Source: Oncomelania hupensis (taxonomy: Eukaryota; Mollusca; Gastropoda; Littorinimorpha; Pomatiopsidae). From it: DNA of 64,000 nt. The notes below the pieces were generated by a model. It was not told the origin of the DNA and searched no databases. It saw only the letters and a list, made by a program, of their open reading frames with translations. The position numbers and the translations under genes are program-made. Numbering within the stretch: the first letter of the stretch is position 1; the number at the start of each line of letters is the position of its first letter. This document shows, one piece after another, positions 22,501 to 30,369 of the stretch. The stretch spans positions 1,708,373 through 1,772,372 of the forward strand of contig CM072527.1 in assembly GCA_036898135.1 (NCBI GenBank), written 5' to 3'.

Positions 22501-24603
22501 TTTGAATGAAACTCCCATGTTTCATCTTGTGTCGGAGGGTATTGTCACATGTAAAATGACAATGTATTATATTATGTAAAGTTTGGGAAATAAATTATGT
22601 GATATAATAAACCCGTGTTTGTCTGTTTGATAACTGTAGAGTATGGCTTAGCATGGCTACGTTTCGGATAAGTTTTTGCCGTGAAGTCCGTGCAAAATGC
22701 AAGTTTTGAAGAAAGTGAGCGATAGATTTCGAAAGCGCAGTAAGAATCGTCACTTCTTTCCCGTCTACTAGAGTAGAAACACGTTGTAACACGTTTGTGG
22801 TTTCTCGCTAGCTTAGCGAATATGTTTTTGTGAAAACTGGCGTTTGTTGTATTCGTTATTTATGCACAAATAACGGAGCGCTGTTAAAATTATAATTATT
22901 TACTATTTCTGTGGCAGAGATAGGTTTGGTTTACAGCGTGTGCAGTTTTCAGTTGACTAAGCAAAGTGTTATATAAAACTTCTGGACATTATTGCAGTGT
23001 CAGGTCAGGAACAGAGTGACAGTTGTGTCAGGACAGAACAGAACAATTTAGAATAAAAGCAGGTCTAGTCTTGTGGAATTATAGTAGGCCTGGACTATCT
23101 GTGACACATGCATCATTGGATACACTTTTATATAACAACATAATCTTTTGAGGTGAGAATTTATTATTTTTATTTTAGACAGTCGTTTGTTTACCCCAAT
23201 ATTCTTTGCAGGATGACAGCAGTGCTGGATGCAGGGGCGTTTATTACCCATAATAAACGAAGCACTGTATTTTTCTGATGGTGTAAACTTTGCCTATTAG
23301 GTAAGGTTGTGGGAGTAGGGATACTGTATGGTATTTCAGCATGTTGCAGATTTTCTTCTTCTTCCTTTTCCTGGATCCCTTGATTGTGGAGATTTCCCGG
23401 ATCCATAACCGTGGAAGAAGGGGAGGACCATACCACCAACCAACCAGCCGACCACACCACACCACACTACAACCACGCCACCATCCTTTCAGCCATCCAA
23501 CCACCTACCAGTCCACTGCCGATGCCAACCATACTACTACCATCCCACCTCTTTCATCATCTGCATCATCATCCTGTGCTGGGGCGACCACAGTACTCAG
23601 TTAAGTTTTCAACTTCGCTGAAGCCAACGGTACTTCCGATACCCCACCAGATGATGAGAACTGTTAATCTGATTAAATTCTGAGGAAATTGGGGTGCCAA
23701 ACCAGACTTTAACTTGAAGAATATTTTAATAATATTTCGGGGTTTTGTACAGATTATTTGAAACATTTTCGGCAGTTTTTGTAAATCGTGGTCCAGTAGT
23801 GTAAATAATAACAAAAAGGGAAATTTTACACCGTTGTTTCGAGTTTCTTTACTTTTCAACTCTACCTTTTATCTAAACTTAACTTGTTCTTGGAACGAGA
23901 CGTAGGAGGGTCTCTTCACAAAAACTCTTCACGTGACACAGAACAAAAACGGTATTGCTCGTTCTGCAACAGAAATAATCACTCCACCGCGGAATGTTTC
24001 AAGTTAGCTGCACAACGTAGGGACGAGCGTGAAAGCCGGCCAGCTCATAGAGTTCTAACTCAAAGCAGCGGTAACAATCCACACCCCATCGGAGATCACC
24101 CATCGGTGACAGACACGGTCAAGGTCAACGGTAAAGAAGCGAACTGTCTGTATGACACAGGTCTATCATACGACGCGATAGTTAGCGAATCTCTTGTATC
24201 GCGCGCGGACTTGACGCACAAGACAGTCGAACTACAATGCTGTATCTTACATAGTTTGATGTAGCAGAGTACCCTTGAAAATAGCCCGTCTCAAAAATGC
24301 AAAATATGCATAGCTTACTAAGTGTGCTGAGAATTGGAATTTTTTTAAAACGAACATTTGAATAATAATTGTCATCCTTGCGGGCGAAAATCATCATCAT
24401 CATCATCGCCATTATCACCCACGCGGCGAAATCTTCTTCTTCCTCCTCTCCCTCATCATCATCATTATTGTCGTCGTAGTCACCAATGCCAGCGAAATCT
24501 TCCGTCTTCTTCTCCTAGTCCTCGTCCCTCTTTTCCTCCTATCCATCGTCATTAACATCACCACCATAATTATCATAATCTTCATCATCACCACCATCAA
24601 TAC

Positions 24604-24652
<49 letters not shown>

Positions 24653-24892
24653 GTCGTCGTCGTCGTCGTCGTCGACACCGTCACCACTGACTGACCTTAC
24701 ACTCTGCTCTACGGCTTTTTCCTCTTGCGAGCCGTGCAGCATGATTTGGGCCACGCGAAGGTTGTGTTGGATGGTGGCGTACTCGCGGAGAAACTTGAGC
24801 ACTTCGTAAAACATGGCGAAGAAGAAGATCAGTATGCAAGCCCAAGCAAATCCTGGCACAATGAAATTGTAGTGTGTTTAGGCCGTCACCCC

Positions 24893-24947
<55 letters not shown>

Positions 24948-26607
24948 CGTCCGAGAAAACATGTTGAAAAGAACTAGAACGCTAGACTAGAATTCTGACG
25001 TAGGTCTACAGCTCGTAACAACTGCCTTTGAGCTTTTGCTTGTTTAGTCAGTGTAGACTTATAAGGTTACTGTTAGTCTAAAGCAGACGACAGAAGTGAT
25101 CATGCGTAACACAGTGTAGCTTGATGCAAGCACAATTAGTGACATCATCGCAGCCTACGATCGAGCTTCGAATTTTACACCCACTCAGAGTTGTTTCATC
25201 CAATGAGAACACAGCTAGGTTAGATAGAACCGGTTCTGGGTGATTCAAGCAAAGAGATAGAACGTCAGTCTTCGTTGAAACGCTGAGCAGTACACTCAAG
25301 CAGAAATCTCTCTCCTGAGAAGATTAGACAGCAGTACTTGTTGAATATTCAAATTCAATCAAGTAGCCACGGCCTGACATTGTCAAGAAGGTAAATGAAC
25401 ATACTTCTGTTTCATCGTGATGTATTTATATTATTGTTGAAATTATGTTTGTGAAATTTGCAATGCTTGAGAATTGTTAGTCCCACATTGCGTGTCCACG
25501 TGGCGATCACGACCGGCCGACGCCATGCTGTATTATGTACGGATCCACTGTTGTTTAACTTATATGTATGCTTGCAGACCAGTGGCTGTACCCGAGAATG
25601 TTTATAATATTATTATTTCTTTATGTGTATAGTTAGCCACGATTTATATTTATATATGTATAGGAAATTATAGTGGAGATTCCAGTGGACCACACAGACT
25701 TAGCAGAATGTTCGTCGCTTATGTATAGAGATGTGGAGCTATCACTGAGGGCAACTTTGGCCTTCAGTGAGACGCTCTGCACATACCTATTATACAAGGT
25801 TGTGCAGAATTTCGTCTCATATGTTACAGACGAGCAGGCGTTATATCGTGAGCCCAACTCAGCAAAAGACAAAACCAAGTCGACGCTTAAAGTTGGCTGC
25901 CGAGGCATCTCCAGCATTGTGCGAAGATAGCCCAACCGACGAACCACAAAGTCAAAGACTCCACGACAACACAGGTTGTCCCAGAAGCGACCCCAACGTA
26001 GCGCTTCAACAACGCAGTTAAGTGCCACAAGAAACCGTGCACTAAAACTCTGTATAAACAGGACCACAGTAGTCCACTCTTCAAGAACTCTGACCATTAA
26101 GGCAGAAAGTATCCAGTGCCCTATGATGAAAAAGTGGCTTCCTAGATTATCAGCGAGCAAACCATTCACATTGACAATTGAACTTTTAAGTTAGTTTCGT
26201 ACTTCGAATTTCATGCATAGAGTAGAAGAAATAAATGTGTGATTTTTACTGTTATTAAGTGGCTGGACTACATATGATTCATAGCCGTGTGAAAGCTAGT
26301 GTGACAGTGATCTTTTACCATTTTTCTATCTATCTCTGTACCCCAGCCTAAACACAGACCGAGCTAAACAAATAAATGTATTAAGTGAAGTCACAGGGAG
26401 ATAACTAGCTATCCCCATAGACTAAGACGAGGAGGTAATAGCAGTCCATTGTGCAGAGCCCAGCAACAATAAAAACCCCGTCACACAGCTGTCAACATGT
26501 CAACGAAAAAGAGCCAGTTCAATGTTTATCCTCGCAAAGTTAAGTAGTTAAGTGAAATGATGATAATGCCGATGAAGATGATGATGATGATGATGATGAT
26601 GATGATC

Positions 26608-26642
<35 letters not shown>

Positions 26643-26828
26643 AAATACACTGACAATCCATGATGGGAAAAAAATTCGACGTCGATGACAATGAGGAAAG
26701 TGACGACGATAACGATAATAACAACGATGACCATCACGACGATGATGATAATGACGATTACCATAGACGATGATGGTTATGGCGATGATGATAATGATGA
26801 GGACGACGACGACGATGATGATGATGAC

Positions 26829-26919
<91 letters not shown>

Positions 26920-27776
26920 GTGCCCTTACCAAAATCATTATGGGTGTGGAGATCCTCAAACAGAATGTACTCCATATTGCCCGTGTGGAAATACATCTGA
27001 AATAAAGAACGCCATTTTAGGTACAAGAGAATTCGAATCAATGTTGATTTTCTCGGGGTGTTCCGGTTTTCCTCCTCCCTTCGATGACGGCATTGGATGC
27101 AGTCACTCTACATTTTCACAAATAACATTCGATTTCCTTTCCATCTTCTCGTAGCGACTTGCCAAATTTACACTACATGTTTGTTGTGTATGTGAGAATG
27201 CGTGAAACGTGTGAGAGTGCATGTTGATACTGATCGCCGGGCTTTGAACCTGATTGATGATTTGGAGTAAAGCGCGTATATAGCATCCTATATTAGTAGT
27301 AGCAGTAGTAGTAGAAGCAGTAATAATAGTAGTATTGTTGTTGTTATTATTATCATTATTATATATATTATTATTAGTGCACTACCATGCACTCGGATAA
27401 ATATGCGATTGCCTATTCTAGCATGTAGGTTGGTCTACATTGGTGTGTGCCCCTTGTTCGCATAGTTGGGATTGTTTAGCCGTTACTTGCCAACTCGGTT
27501 ATTGCGGCCCTTATATCAAAACAGGATCTGTAGTATTGTTAGAATCTAAACACTCACCGCCATGCCCATGTCCATGGAATCGTTGTTAGGCATAGGCATG
27601 TCCATGTTCATGCCACCGGAACCCATGTGCATGTGGTTCATGTTCATGCCGCCGGCACCGGTGCTCATACTACCGGCCCCAGGACCCATGTTCATACCAC
27701 TGGCACTAGTGGTCATACCACCGGCCCCAAGGCCCATGTTCATGCCGCCGCTCATGTTCATGTTGTTCATGTTCAT
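16343..27776 (-). CDS. SLC31A1-like: High-affinity copper transporter CTR1-like, complete, four exons
   Basis: Exons on the minus strand: 27776-27558, 26996-26930, 24852-24696, 16544-16343; total 645 nt, 214 residues plus stop. Exon 1 is Met-rich (MNMNNMNMSGGMNMG, MNMNHMHMGSGGMNMDMPM). Exon 2 is MYFHTGNMEYILFEDLHTHN. Exon 3 carries helix 1 (FAWACILIFFFAMFYEVLKF). Exon 4 carries helices 2-3 with MLIFM (the MxxxM copper filter), GATAG (the GxxxG packing motif) and a C-terminal EHCH. This is the full set of marks of CTR1, a trimeric Cu(I) channel of the plasma membrane; human CTR1 has 190 residues. Donors and acceptors fit the consensus (GCG/GTGAGT, TTG/GTAAGG, AAG/GTCAGT; TTTCAG/ATG, GCCAG/GA, TTTCAG/GGG) and phases join. 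Intron 3 (8151 bp) holds nested retroelements, all outside splice sites. The start ATG is the first in frame; an upstream 5' exon cannot be excluded. Confidence 0.88.
16575..16664 (-). mobile_element. SINE relic carrying the target of the gypsy B fragment
   Basis: TTATCAGCTCAAAGAGCGG and CTCAAGGCG match the SINE body at 8560-8585 (CAGCTCAAGAGCTGCTCAAGGCG). Its last 35 bases (16630-16664) are repeated at 24234-24268 on the far side of the inserted material. Confidence 0.5.
17118..17122 (+). repeat. Target-site duplication of element A, left copy
   Basis: CAGAA immediately before the 5' LTR; the identical CAGAA follows the 3' LTR at 23939-23943. Five bases is the usual staggered cut of Ty3/gypsy integrases. 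Confidence 0.9.
17123..18518 (+). repeat. 5' LTR of element A
   Basis: 1396 bp. A TATA-like TATATAAAA lies at 17550-17558 and an AATAAA at 17632-17637, which would place a short R region near 17580-17655 and leave an unusually long U5 of roughly 0.85 kb. The promoter and polyadenylation roles are inferred from position only. Confidence 0.9.
18523..18540 (+). promoter_or_regulatory. Primer binding site, tRNA-Pro type
   Basis: TGGGGGCTCGTCCGGGAT begins four bases after the LTR. It is complementary to the 3' 18 bases of animal tRNA-Pro and is the same primer site as that of murine leukaemia virus. Confidence 0.9.
18864..21962 (+). CDS. Element A gag-protease-integrase polyprotein
   Basis: 1032 residues from the ATG at 18864 (the frame opens slightly upstream). 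Order: an N-terminal region with a charged helix (about residues 95-150, ERLAREQREREERL); a retrotransposon gag domain (about 165-320, DDYLRRFERLARAHEWPE, FMESLPADTASFVL); a CCHC knuckle (CHYCHRTGHFKKDC, near 375); aspartic protease (DTGADVMVV, near 440); integrase zinc finger (HDSAFGGHLATTRTLDRIW to SSCDQCQKM, near 630-670); integrase core with VDIIGPI, LTDRGTQFTSE and NGLVERFNGTLKSM giving the D, D, E triad; then a C-terminal domain (PYKVIERVGDWRG) and an acidic tail. The polyprotein is fully open. It would assemble virus-like particles and integrate cDNA, but carries no polymerase. Confidence 0.92.
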   Translation: MAEAITDSPISTRLRKTQNVALSSPAVQNARQHGSIDAKSKSVGEISGSGLPDQIEAVVSLGQRLNLAGQELADFVRHTLADQAKAATEERLAREQREREERLTQREWSLKEQTTKQERDLEYKLESMRLSHAEKMAKLQNASHQPVASTSRIVVENASIPEFDESKDDLDDYLRRFERLARAHEWPETTWSVKLSTALKGKALQLYNSVDEDTALNYPKLKKALLERFQLTANVYRQRLRRAKVREGETYTQFIARLRLFADRWVEMSGKRQKYADLMELMLLEQFMESLPADTASFVLEHEPDTLASAAHFAQVHKEAHPQRHRKQSPRNGSSRANTQPRENAKPAKEEERGSSQARSAGQATTARVTCHYCHRTGHFKKDCPKRAAAQQGTHVIVSGAQANTEEDGIPELCVPCSQKHFNPKCKVSIDGHQAEGLRDTGADVMVVRASFVPPCAYTGRKVPITLAETSLCKDLPIARITVNTPWIEAEIEAVVMQNPPADLIIGNKVLLADRTLVSIPVYRVPKQVAVLTRQQAERQQRPLPPLPAVDTGSGHIKPKDLIALQMQDQSLASLRTAAESGQEKKAGKQGFASYLWTKGILYRKFRTQQDQYQQVVLPKSLRRGVMSVAHDSAFGGHLATTRTLDRIWRQFYWPGIVGDVRRFCSSCDQCQKMSPRGRVKKVPLVPMPLIDEPFRRVAVDIIGPIKPASDNGNRYILTMVDYATRYPEAMPLKSIEATRVAEALLELWSRLGIPAEILTDRGTQFTSEIMREVSRLLGIRQMCTTPYHAQCNGLVERFNGTLKSMLRKLCQEKPSVWDRYLPAVLFAYRESPQESTGFAPFELLYGRRVRGPMAILRQSWTDEQAPEEIQTTATYIVELRNRIKETCELAQQNLKKSSERYAKEFDKKAAPRTFKSGDKVLLLLPQQHNKLQLQWQGPYKVIERVGDWRGSPDYKIQVKGKVRMYHANLLRRYIEREEEVSAEEEEEENNSSEEQRVDNVAVVIDETEVELESEQVPTCILTAKESHVDAT
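21952..22473 (+). CDS. Element A RNase H fragment
   Basis: It overlaps the end of the polyprotein by 11 bases in another frame. It resembles the gypsy RT connection plus RNase H: VVTWTEESEQAFQTLK, VLRTDASQQGLGAVLLQ, YSTVEQECLAVVWAI, FTLQTDHHPLQFL, GKDNVGADYLSR. All four acidic positions seem present. The reverse transcriptase that should precede it is absent. Whether it is translated is unknown: the ATG at 21952 is available, or a frameshift could reach it. Confidence 0.85.
   Translation: MQHKPWPGTNATKKKQPNVVTWTEESEQAFQTLKQRLTSQPIIRLPDLEKEFVLRTDASQQGLGAVLLQQDDEILMPVAYASRKLTSAEQNYSTVEQECLAVVWAIKKFEQYMYGVHFTLQTDHHPLQFLRQSKPANGRLARWAMLLQPYEFTVQAIAGKDNVGADYLSRTFN
22543..23938 (+). repeat. 3' LTR of element A
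   Basis: Same as the 5' LTR as far as I can compare by eye, offset exactly 5420 bp. It is preceded by a short purine stretch (CGGAGGGTAT) that may be the polypurine tract, and followed by the CAGAA duplication. Confidence 0.9.
24602..24678 (+). repeat. (ATC)n-(GTC)n array next to the exon 3 donor
   Basis: Trinucleotide repeat in CTR1-like intron 3, starting about 18 bp past the GTCAGT donor. Confidence 0.9.
24696..24852 (-). CDS. CTR1-like exon 3 (TM1 and cytosolic loop)
   Basis: It follows TTTCATTGTGCCAG and starts with GA completing a Gly codon left by exon 2. It encodes the first helix and the loop LREYATIQHNLRVAQIMLHG, ending ...EQSVR at the AAG/GTCAGT donor. Using the alternative GTAAGG four bases earlier would break the phase with exon 4. 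Confidence 0.85.
24896..24947 (+). repeat. (ATC)n array upstream of the exon 3 acceptor
   Basis: About 17 uninterrupted units in intron 2, 43 bp from the exon 3 boundary. Confidence 0.9.
25014..26485 (+). mobile_element. Solo LTR of gypsy family B, in CTR1-like intron 2 (target duplication CAGCT)
   Basis: This 1472-bp LTR is inverted relative to the one at 13453-14933. Shared blocks include TTCCAGTGGACCACA, GTGAGACGCTCTGCAC and TCCATTGTGCAGAGCCCAG. It starts CGTAACAACTG, a decayed version of TGTCACGAACTG, and ends ACCCCGTCACA. CAGCT occurs on both sides (25009-25013, 26486-26490). Older than the full-length B copy. Confidence 0.8.
26570..26925 (+). repeat. (GAT)n arrays next to the exon 2 donor
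   Basis: Two arrays (about 26576-26641 and 26810-26918), the second ending only a few bases from the GTAAGG donor of exon 2. Confidence 0.9.
26930..26996 (-). CDS. CTR1-like exon 2
   Basis: A 67-bp exon with acceptor TTATTTCAG/ATG and donor TTTTG/GTAAGG. It encodes the conserved juxtamembrane segment MYFHTGNMEYILFEDL. The same 67-bp exon occurs in the left paralogue at 1573-1639. Confidence 0.88.
27048..27300 (+). mobile_element. SINE body fragment
   Basis: GGTGTTCCGGTTTTCCTCCTCCC, a central part, and an end in AAAGCGCGTATATAGCATCC are colinear with 47065-47320. It lies in intron 1 of the CTR1-like gene. The tRNA head is missing. Confidence 0.5.
27558..27776 (-). CDS. CTR1-like exon 1, Met-rich extracellular domain
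   Basis: 73 residues, about a third of them Met, in GGMNMG/GGMTTS-type repeats, ending DSMDMGMA at a perfect GTGAGT donor. Met clusters bind Cu(I) and raise affinity in this family. The repeated unit (about 27-36 bp) suggests growth by slippage. Confidence 0.85.
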
Positions 27777-28335
27777 GATGACGCTGGATGTCGCTGCTGC
27801 TGCAGACGTGGATGTTAGCGGTTGATGACGATGTCTGCTGATGGGGATGACGTCAACTGTTGGTGATGACGTCAGCTGGTGATGATAACTTCAGGTTTTG
27901 ATGATACTGATGATGATGATGTCAAATGATGATGGCTAGGCCTAGCTGCTTGCTGCTGCTGCTGTAGTCGTAAAGCTGTTGATGATGATGAAGTGGTTGG
28001 TGCCAACAGCAAACTTTCCCTTTCCAGGTTATGTAAACAAAACAAAAAAATCAAAAGTCAAGAGTCAACATTGACCTGAAACAAATAGTTTGATATGTGT
28101 GATAGGAATACCCCAACCTCAACGACGCCAGTTTTGAGATAGTCCATATTGTGTACTTTGGTGGCTTACATCGTTAGTGCTATTATTTGTGACCAATGAC
28201 TTGTCTAAAAATCTCACAGTCTAAAGACACCTAACATGCCAAAAAAAGAAACATTCAAAACAAGATGGCAAGCCATTCAAATGTATTTCCAGATACTCAT
28301 ACAAATGTAGCTAAAAACCAGCATTTTCAAAAGCG
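27777..28335. other. Upstream region of the CTR1-like gene
   Basis: Expected to hold the 5' UTR and promoter. The frame before the ATG is open to 27890 without another ATG. CAG/CTG and GAT repeats lie at 27780-27990. No clear metal-response or TATA element could be assigned by eye. Confidence 0.35.
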
Positions 28336-28337
28336 TA

Positions 28338-29220
28338 CATTTTCAACGATTCAACGATTCAACGAAGTTTATTGGCCAAATTGACATAAAACATGCACAT
28401 GGAATATGTTGCGATGTGGCAGTAACATTCATAAAACATACATGCAAACACACGTTTACCAGCTAATAAAATACTGATCAAGCGTGCACACATACACCCG
28501 CAAAAAACAAATAGTAAAAATAAACAAGTAGGTGCCAGTGGATTATGACGTGACGTCAGTTACCGCATTATGAATTTGACATTAAAAGAAATTTTAAGCG
28601 AGAGCAGCCTCTGGAAAAAAAGAATATCTAAAGCGGTTTGTTCTGGTTTTGAGGCCTCTGAAGCGCCTGCCGGACGGGAGGAGCTCGAACAGATGGCCGG
28701 CTGGGTGTGAGGGGTCAGCTGTGATGTTTCTAGCTCTACGGACCAAGCGCGTGTTGTAGATTGAGGCGACAGATGGAAGTTCGCACCCGATAACTCTGGA
28801 CGCGTGTTTTACGATGCGCTCAAGTTGCACTTTCTCCTCATCAGTGGCACCACCAAACCAGGTAGTGATGCCAAAGCAGAGGATGCTTTCGATCACTGCG
28901 CGATAGAACTGCGTCAGGACTCTTGCAGGCAACCTGAACTTCTTGAGTTGTCTCAAGAAGTGCAGGCGCTGTTGGCACTTTTTGATGATGGGGGTGGTGT
29001 TGTTTCCCCATGACAAGTCGTTCGAAATGTCTGTGCCTAAAAATTTGAACTCTTCGACTTGTTCAACACTTTCATCGTTGATCACAAGTGGTGAAAGTGG
29101 ATCTTTAATTCTCCGAAAATCGACAATGGCGCTAGTCAGTCTTGATTTTATTATACTTAATGTAGCCGAGCGGAGTATTTGACTCCCGTCTTTCGGCCAC
29201 CACCTTGATGACACGGCCCA
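28338..29220 (-). mobile_element. Rex/CR1-like LINE 3' fragment with (GTTGAATC)n tail
   Basis: Minus strand. The open frame 29175-28594 encodes the RT C-terminus (AIVDFRRIKDPLSPLVI, VEQVEEFKFLGTDIS, LRQLKKFRLP, FYRAVIESILCFGITTWFGG, HPAGHLFELLPSGRRFRG) ending SFFPEAALA-stop. About 240 bp of 3' UTR with CCAATAAAC follows, then three GTTGAATC units (28339-28363). It is truncated 5' near 29220. The open part is uninterrupted, so the insertion may be fairly recent. Confidence 0.85.
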
Positions 29221-29973
29221 ACCCGAGCTGTTATTTTTATTTATCCCTCGTAAGAGGAACATAAAAACATTTGCCCTGAAGCGTGTTGATAGCAAACCGG
29301 ATTGCCGGCTACTAGGATACGTTGAACAAAATCCTGTTTAGCAAAAACTTTACCCCAGCGACTTTGACCTATGATATAAAGCAAATACGGTAGGCTGGGA
29401 AGCAGGCCATTAACTAAGGTAATGTTTCTTTGAAGTTTGGACAAAATCTGTTGAGTGGGTTTTTACATAACGGCATGCGACAGCCCGACGAACGACCGAC
29501 TGACGGACATTTGGCTCGTTCTGATTCCCAAGGCTATTTCAAAGTATTTCCATCTATGTCTGGAAATACAACAACAACAACAACAACAACAACAACCGAA
29601 AGAAAGATATAAAGAAAGGAAGACAAAAAGATGTAAGCCTACTACAATGGGTAGACTATGGCAAATAATATTTTTGACAAAACTGGACTTGCATCGTTTT
29701 ATCCTCCCACGGCAGATTTGCAGATTTCATTTATCAGCACTTGAAGAGAATTATCTCCAGATTTTAAGTCAAGTCAAGTCAACAAATCTTAGTTCCAAAT
29801 AAAATAAGAAATTGGTTTTGTTGCCAACGGTGAGGAGACGGTTTTTAATGGAAAAGAAAGAAAATAAATTCATAATTTTGTAAGAAGATTACAGTTCTAA
29901 GCTGGAGTAACATGCACAATATACATAATTTTTTTTACATTGTAAAAGCACACACACACACACACATACATAC

Positions 29974-29975
<2 letters not shown>
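29221..29975. other. Non-coding stretch
   Basis: It contains a short (CAA)n at 29569-29596. No recognisable exon is seen. Confidence 0.4.
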
Positions 29976-30039
<64 letters not shown>

Positions 30040-30079
30040 AAATATTAATAGCCCAGCATGTGTTTAAAGAACTTTCTAT

Positions 30080-30141
<62 letters not shown>
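29976..30141 (+). repeat. Two (GA)n arrays
   Basis: 29979-30035 and 30083-30141, separated by 47 bp and preceded by (CA)n at 29949-29970. Confidence 0.9.
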
Positions 30142-30143
<2 letters not shown>

Positions 30144-30250
30144 TTTCCGAATACTGGATGATTGTGTAGAAAAGGAACTAATATCTCAAGAGTTCCCAAT
30201 GAACATTTCTCGTCAAAGATGACAGCATCACACTGCTTTATACTTTGAAG

Positions 30251-30365
30251 GTAAGATGACAGTCTTTCACAAGGTAAGGTGACAGTCTTTCACAAGATAA
30301 GGTGACAGTCTTTCACAAGGTAAGTTGACAGTCTATCACAACGTAAGGTGACAGTCTTTTACACT
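30251..30365 (+). repeat. 23-bp minisatellite, five units
   Basis: The unit is GTAAGGTGACAGTCTTTCACAAG with minor changes in each copy. Each unit starts with a sequence like a 5' splice donor. Confidence 0.85.
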
Positions 30366-30369
30366 GGGT

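Larger units (their letters stand above)
17123..23938 (+). mobile_element. Gypsy element A: young Gmr1-like LTR retrotransposon lacking reverse transcriptase
   Basis: This 6816-bp element has two 1396-bp LTRs (17123-18518, 22543-23938) that look identical, begin TGTCACATG and end CACGTGACA. The 5-bp target duplication CAGAA is perfect. Internal order: primer site, gag with one zinc knuckle, protease, integrase, then RNase H in another frame. In the related B element about 0.9 kb of reverse transcriptase lies between the integrase tail and RNase H. Here that segment is missing, the junction falling at about 21955-21970. It must have been copied by another element's reverse transcriptase unless the deletion came after insertion. 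It lies in intron 3 of the CTR1-like gene, antisense to it, inside the B fragment. Confidence 0.92.
16665..24233 (+). mobile_element. LTR-less gag-protease fragment of gypsy family B, split by element A
   Basis: Two pieces (about 16677-17122 and 23939-24236) are colinear with the gag-to-protease part of the element at 33200-41381. The left piece encodes GESYARFADRLSTMLDKW, LVWEQLRETMTPELK and AERLEDLVKVADRYVAAHGE. The right piece has the zinc knuckle (CSFCNRNNHSTAECF) and the protease start (LYDTGLSYDAIVSESL). No LTR flanks it. A 35-bp near-perfect direct repeat does (16630-16664, 24234-24268; one mismatch). It has an extra base in an A run near 17100, so it was already out of frame before element A landed. 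Confidence 0.8.

Noticed and set aside
24539..24695. Poly-Asp tail after the TM1 exon
   Set aside because: It lies past the AAG/GTCAGT donor; exon 4 joins in phase and supplies the true C-terminus.
26777..26959. Poly-Ser, poly-Asp and poly-Met frames over (GAT)n
   Set aside because: Pure translation of a trinucleotide repeat in three frames.
30251..30365. CRISPR-like array
   Set aside because: Units are contiguous without spacers and the genome is eukaryotic; it is a minisatellite.
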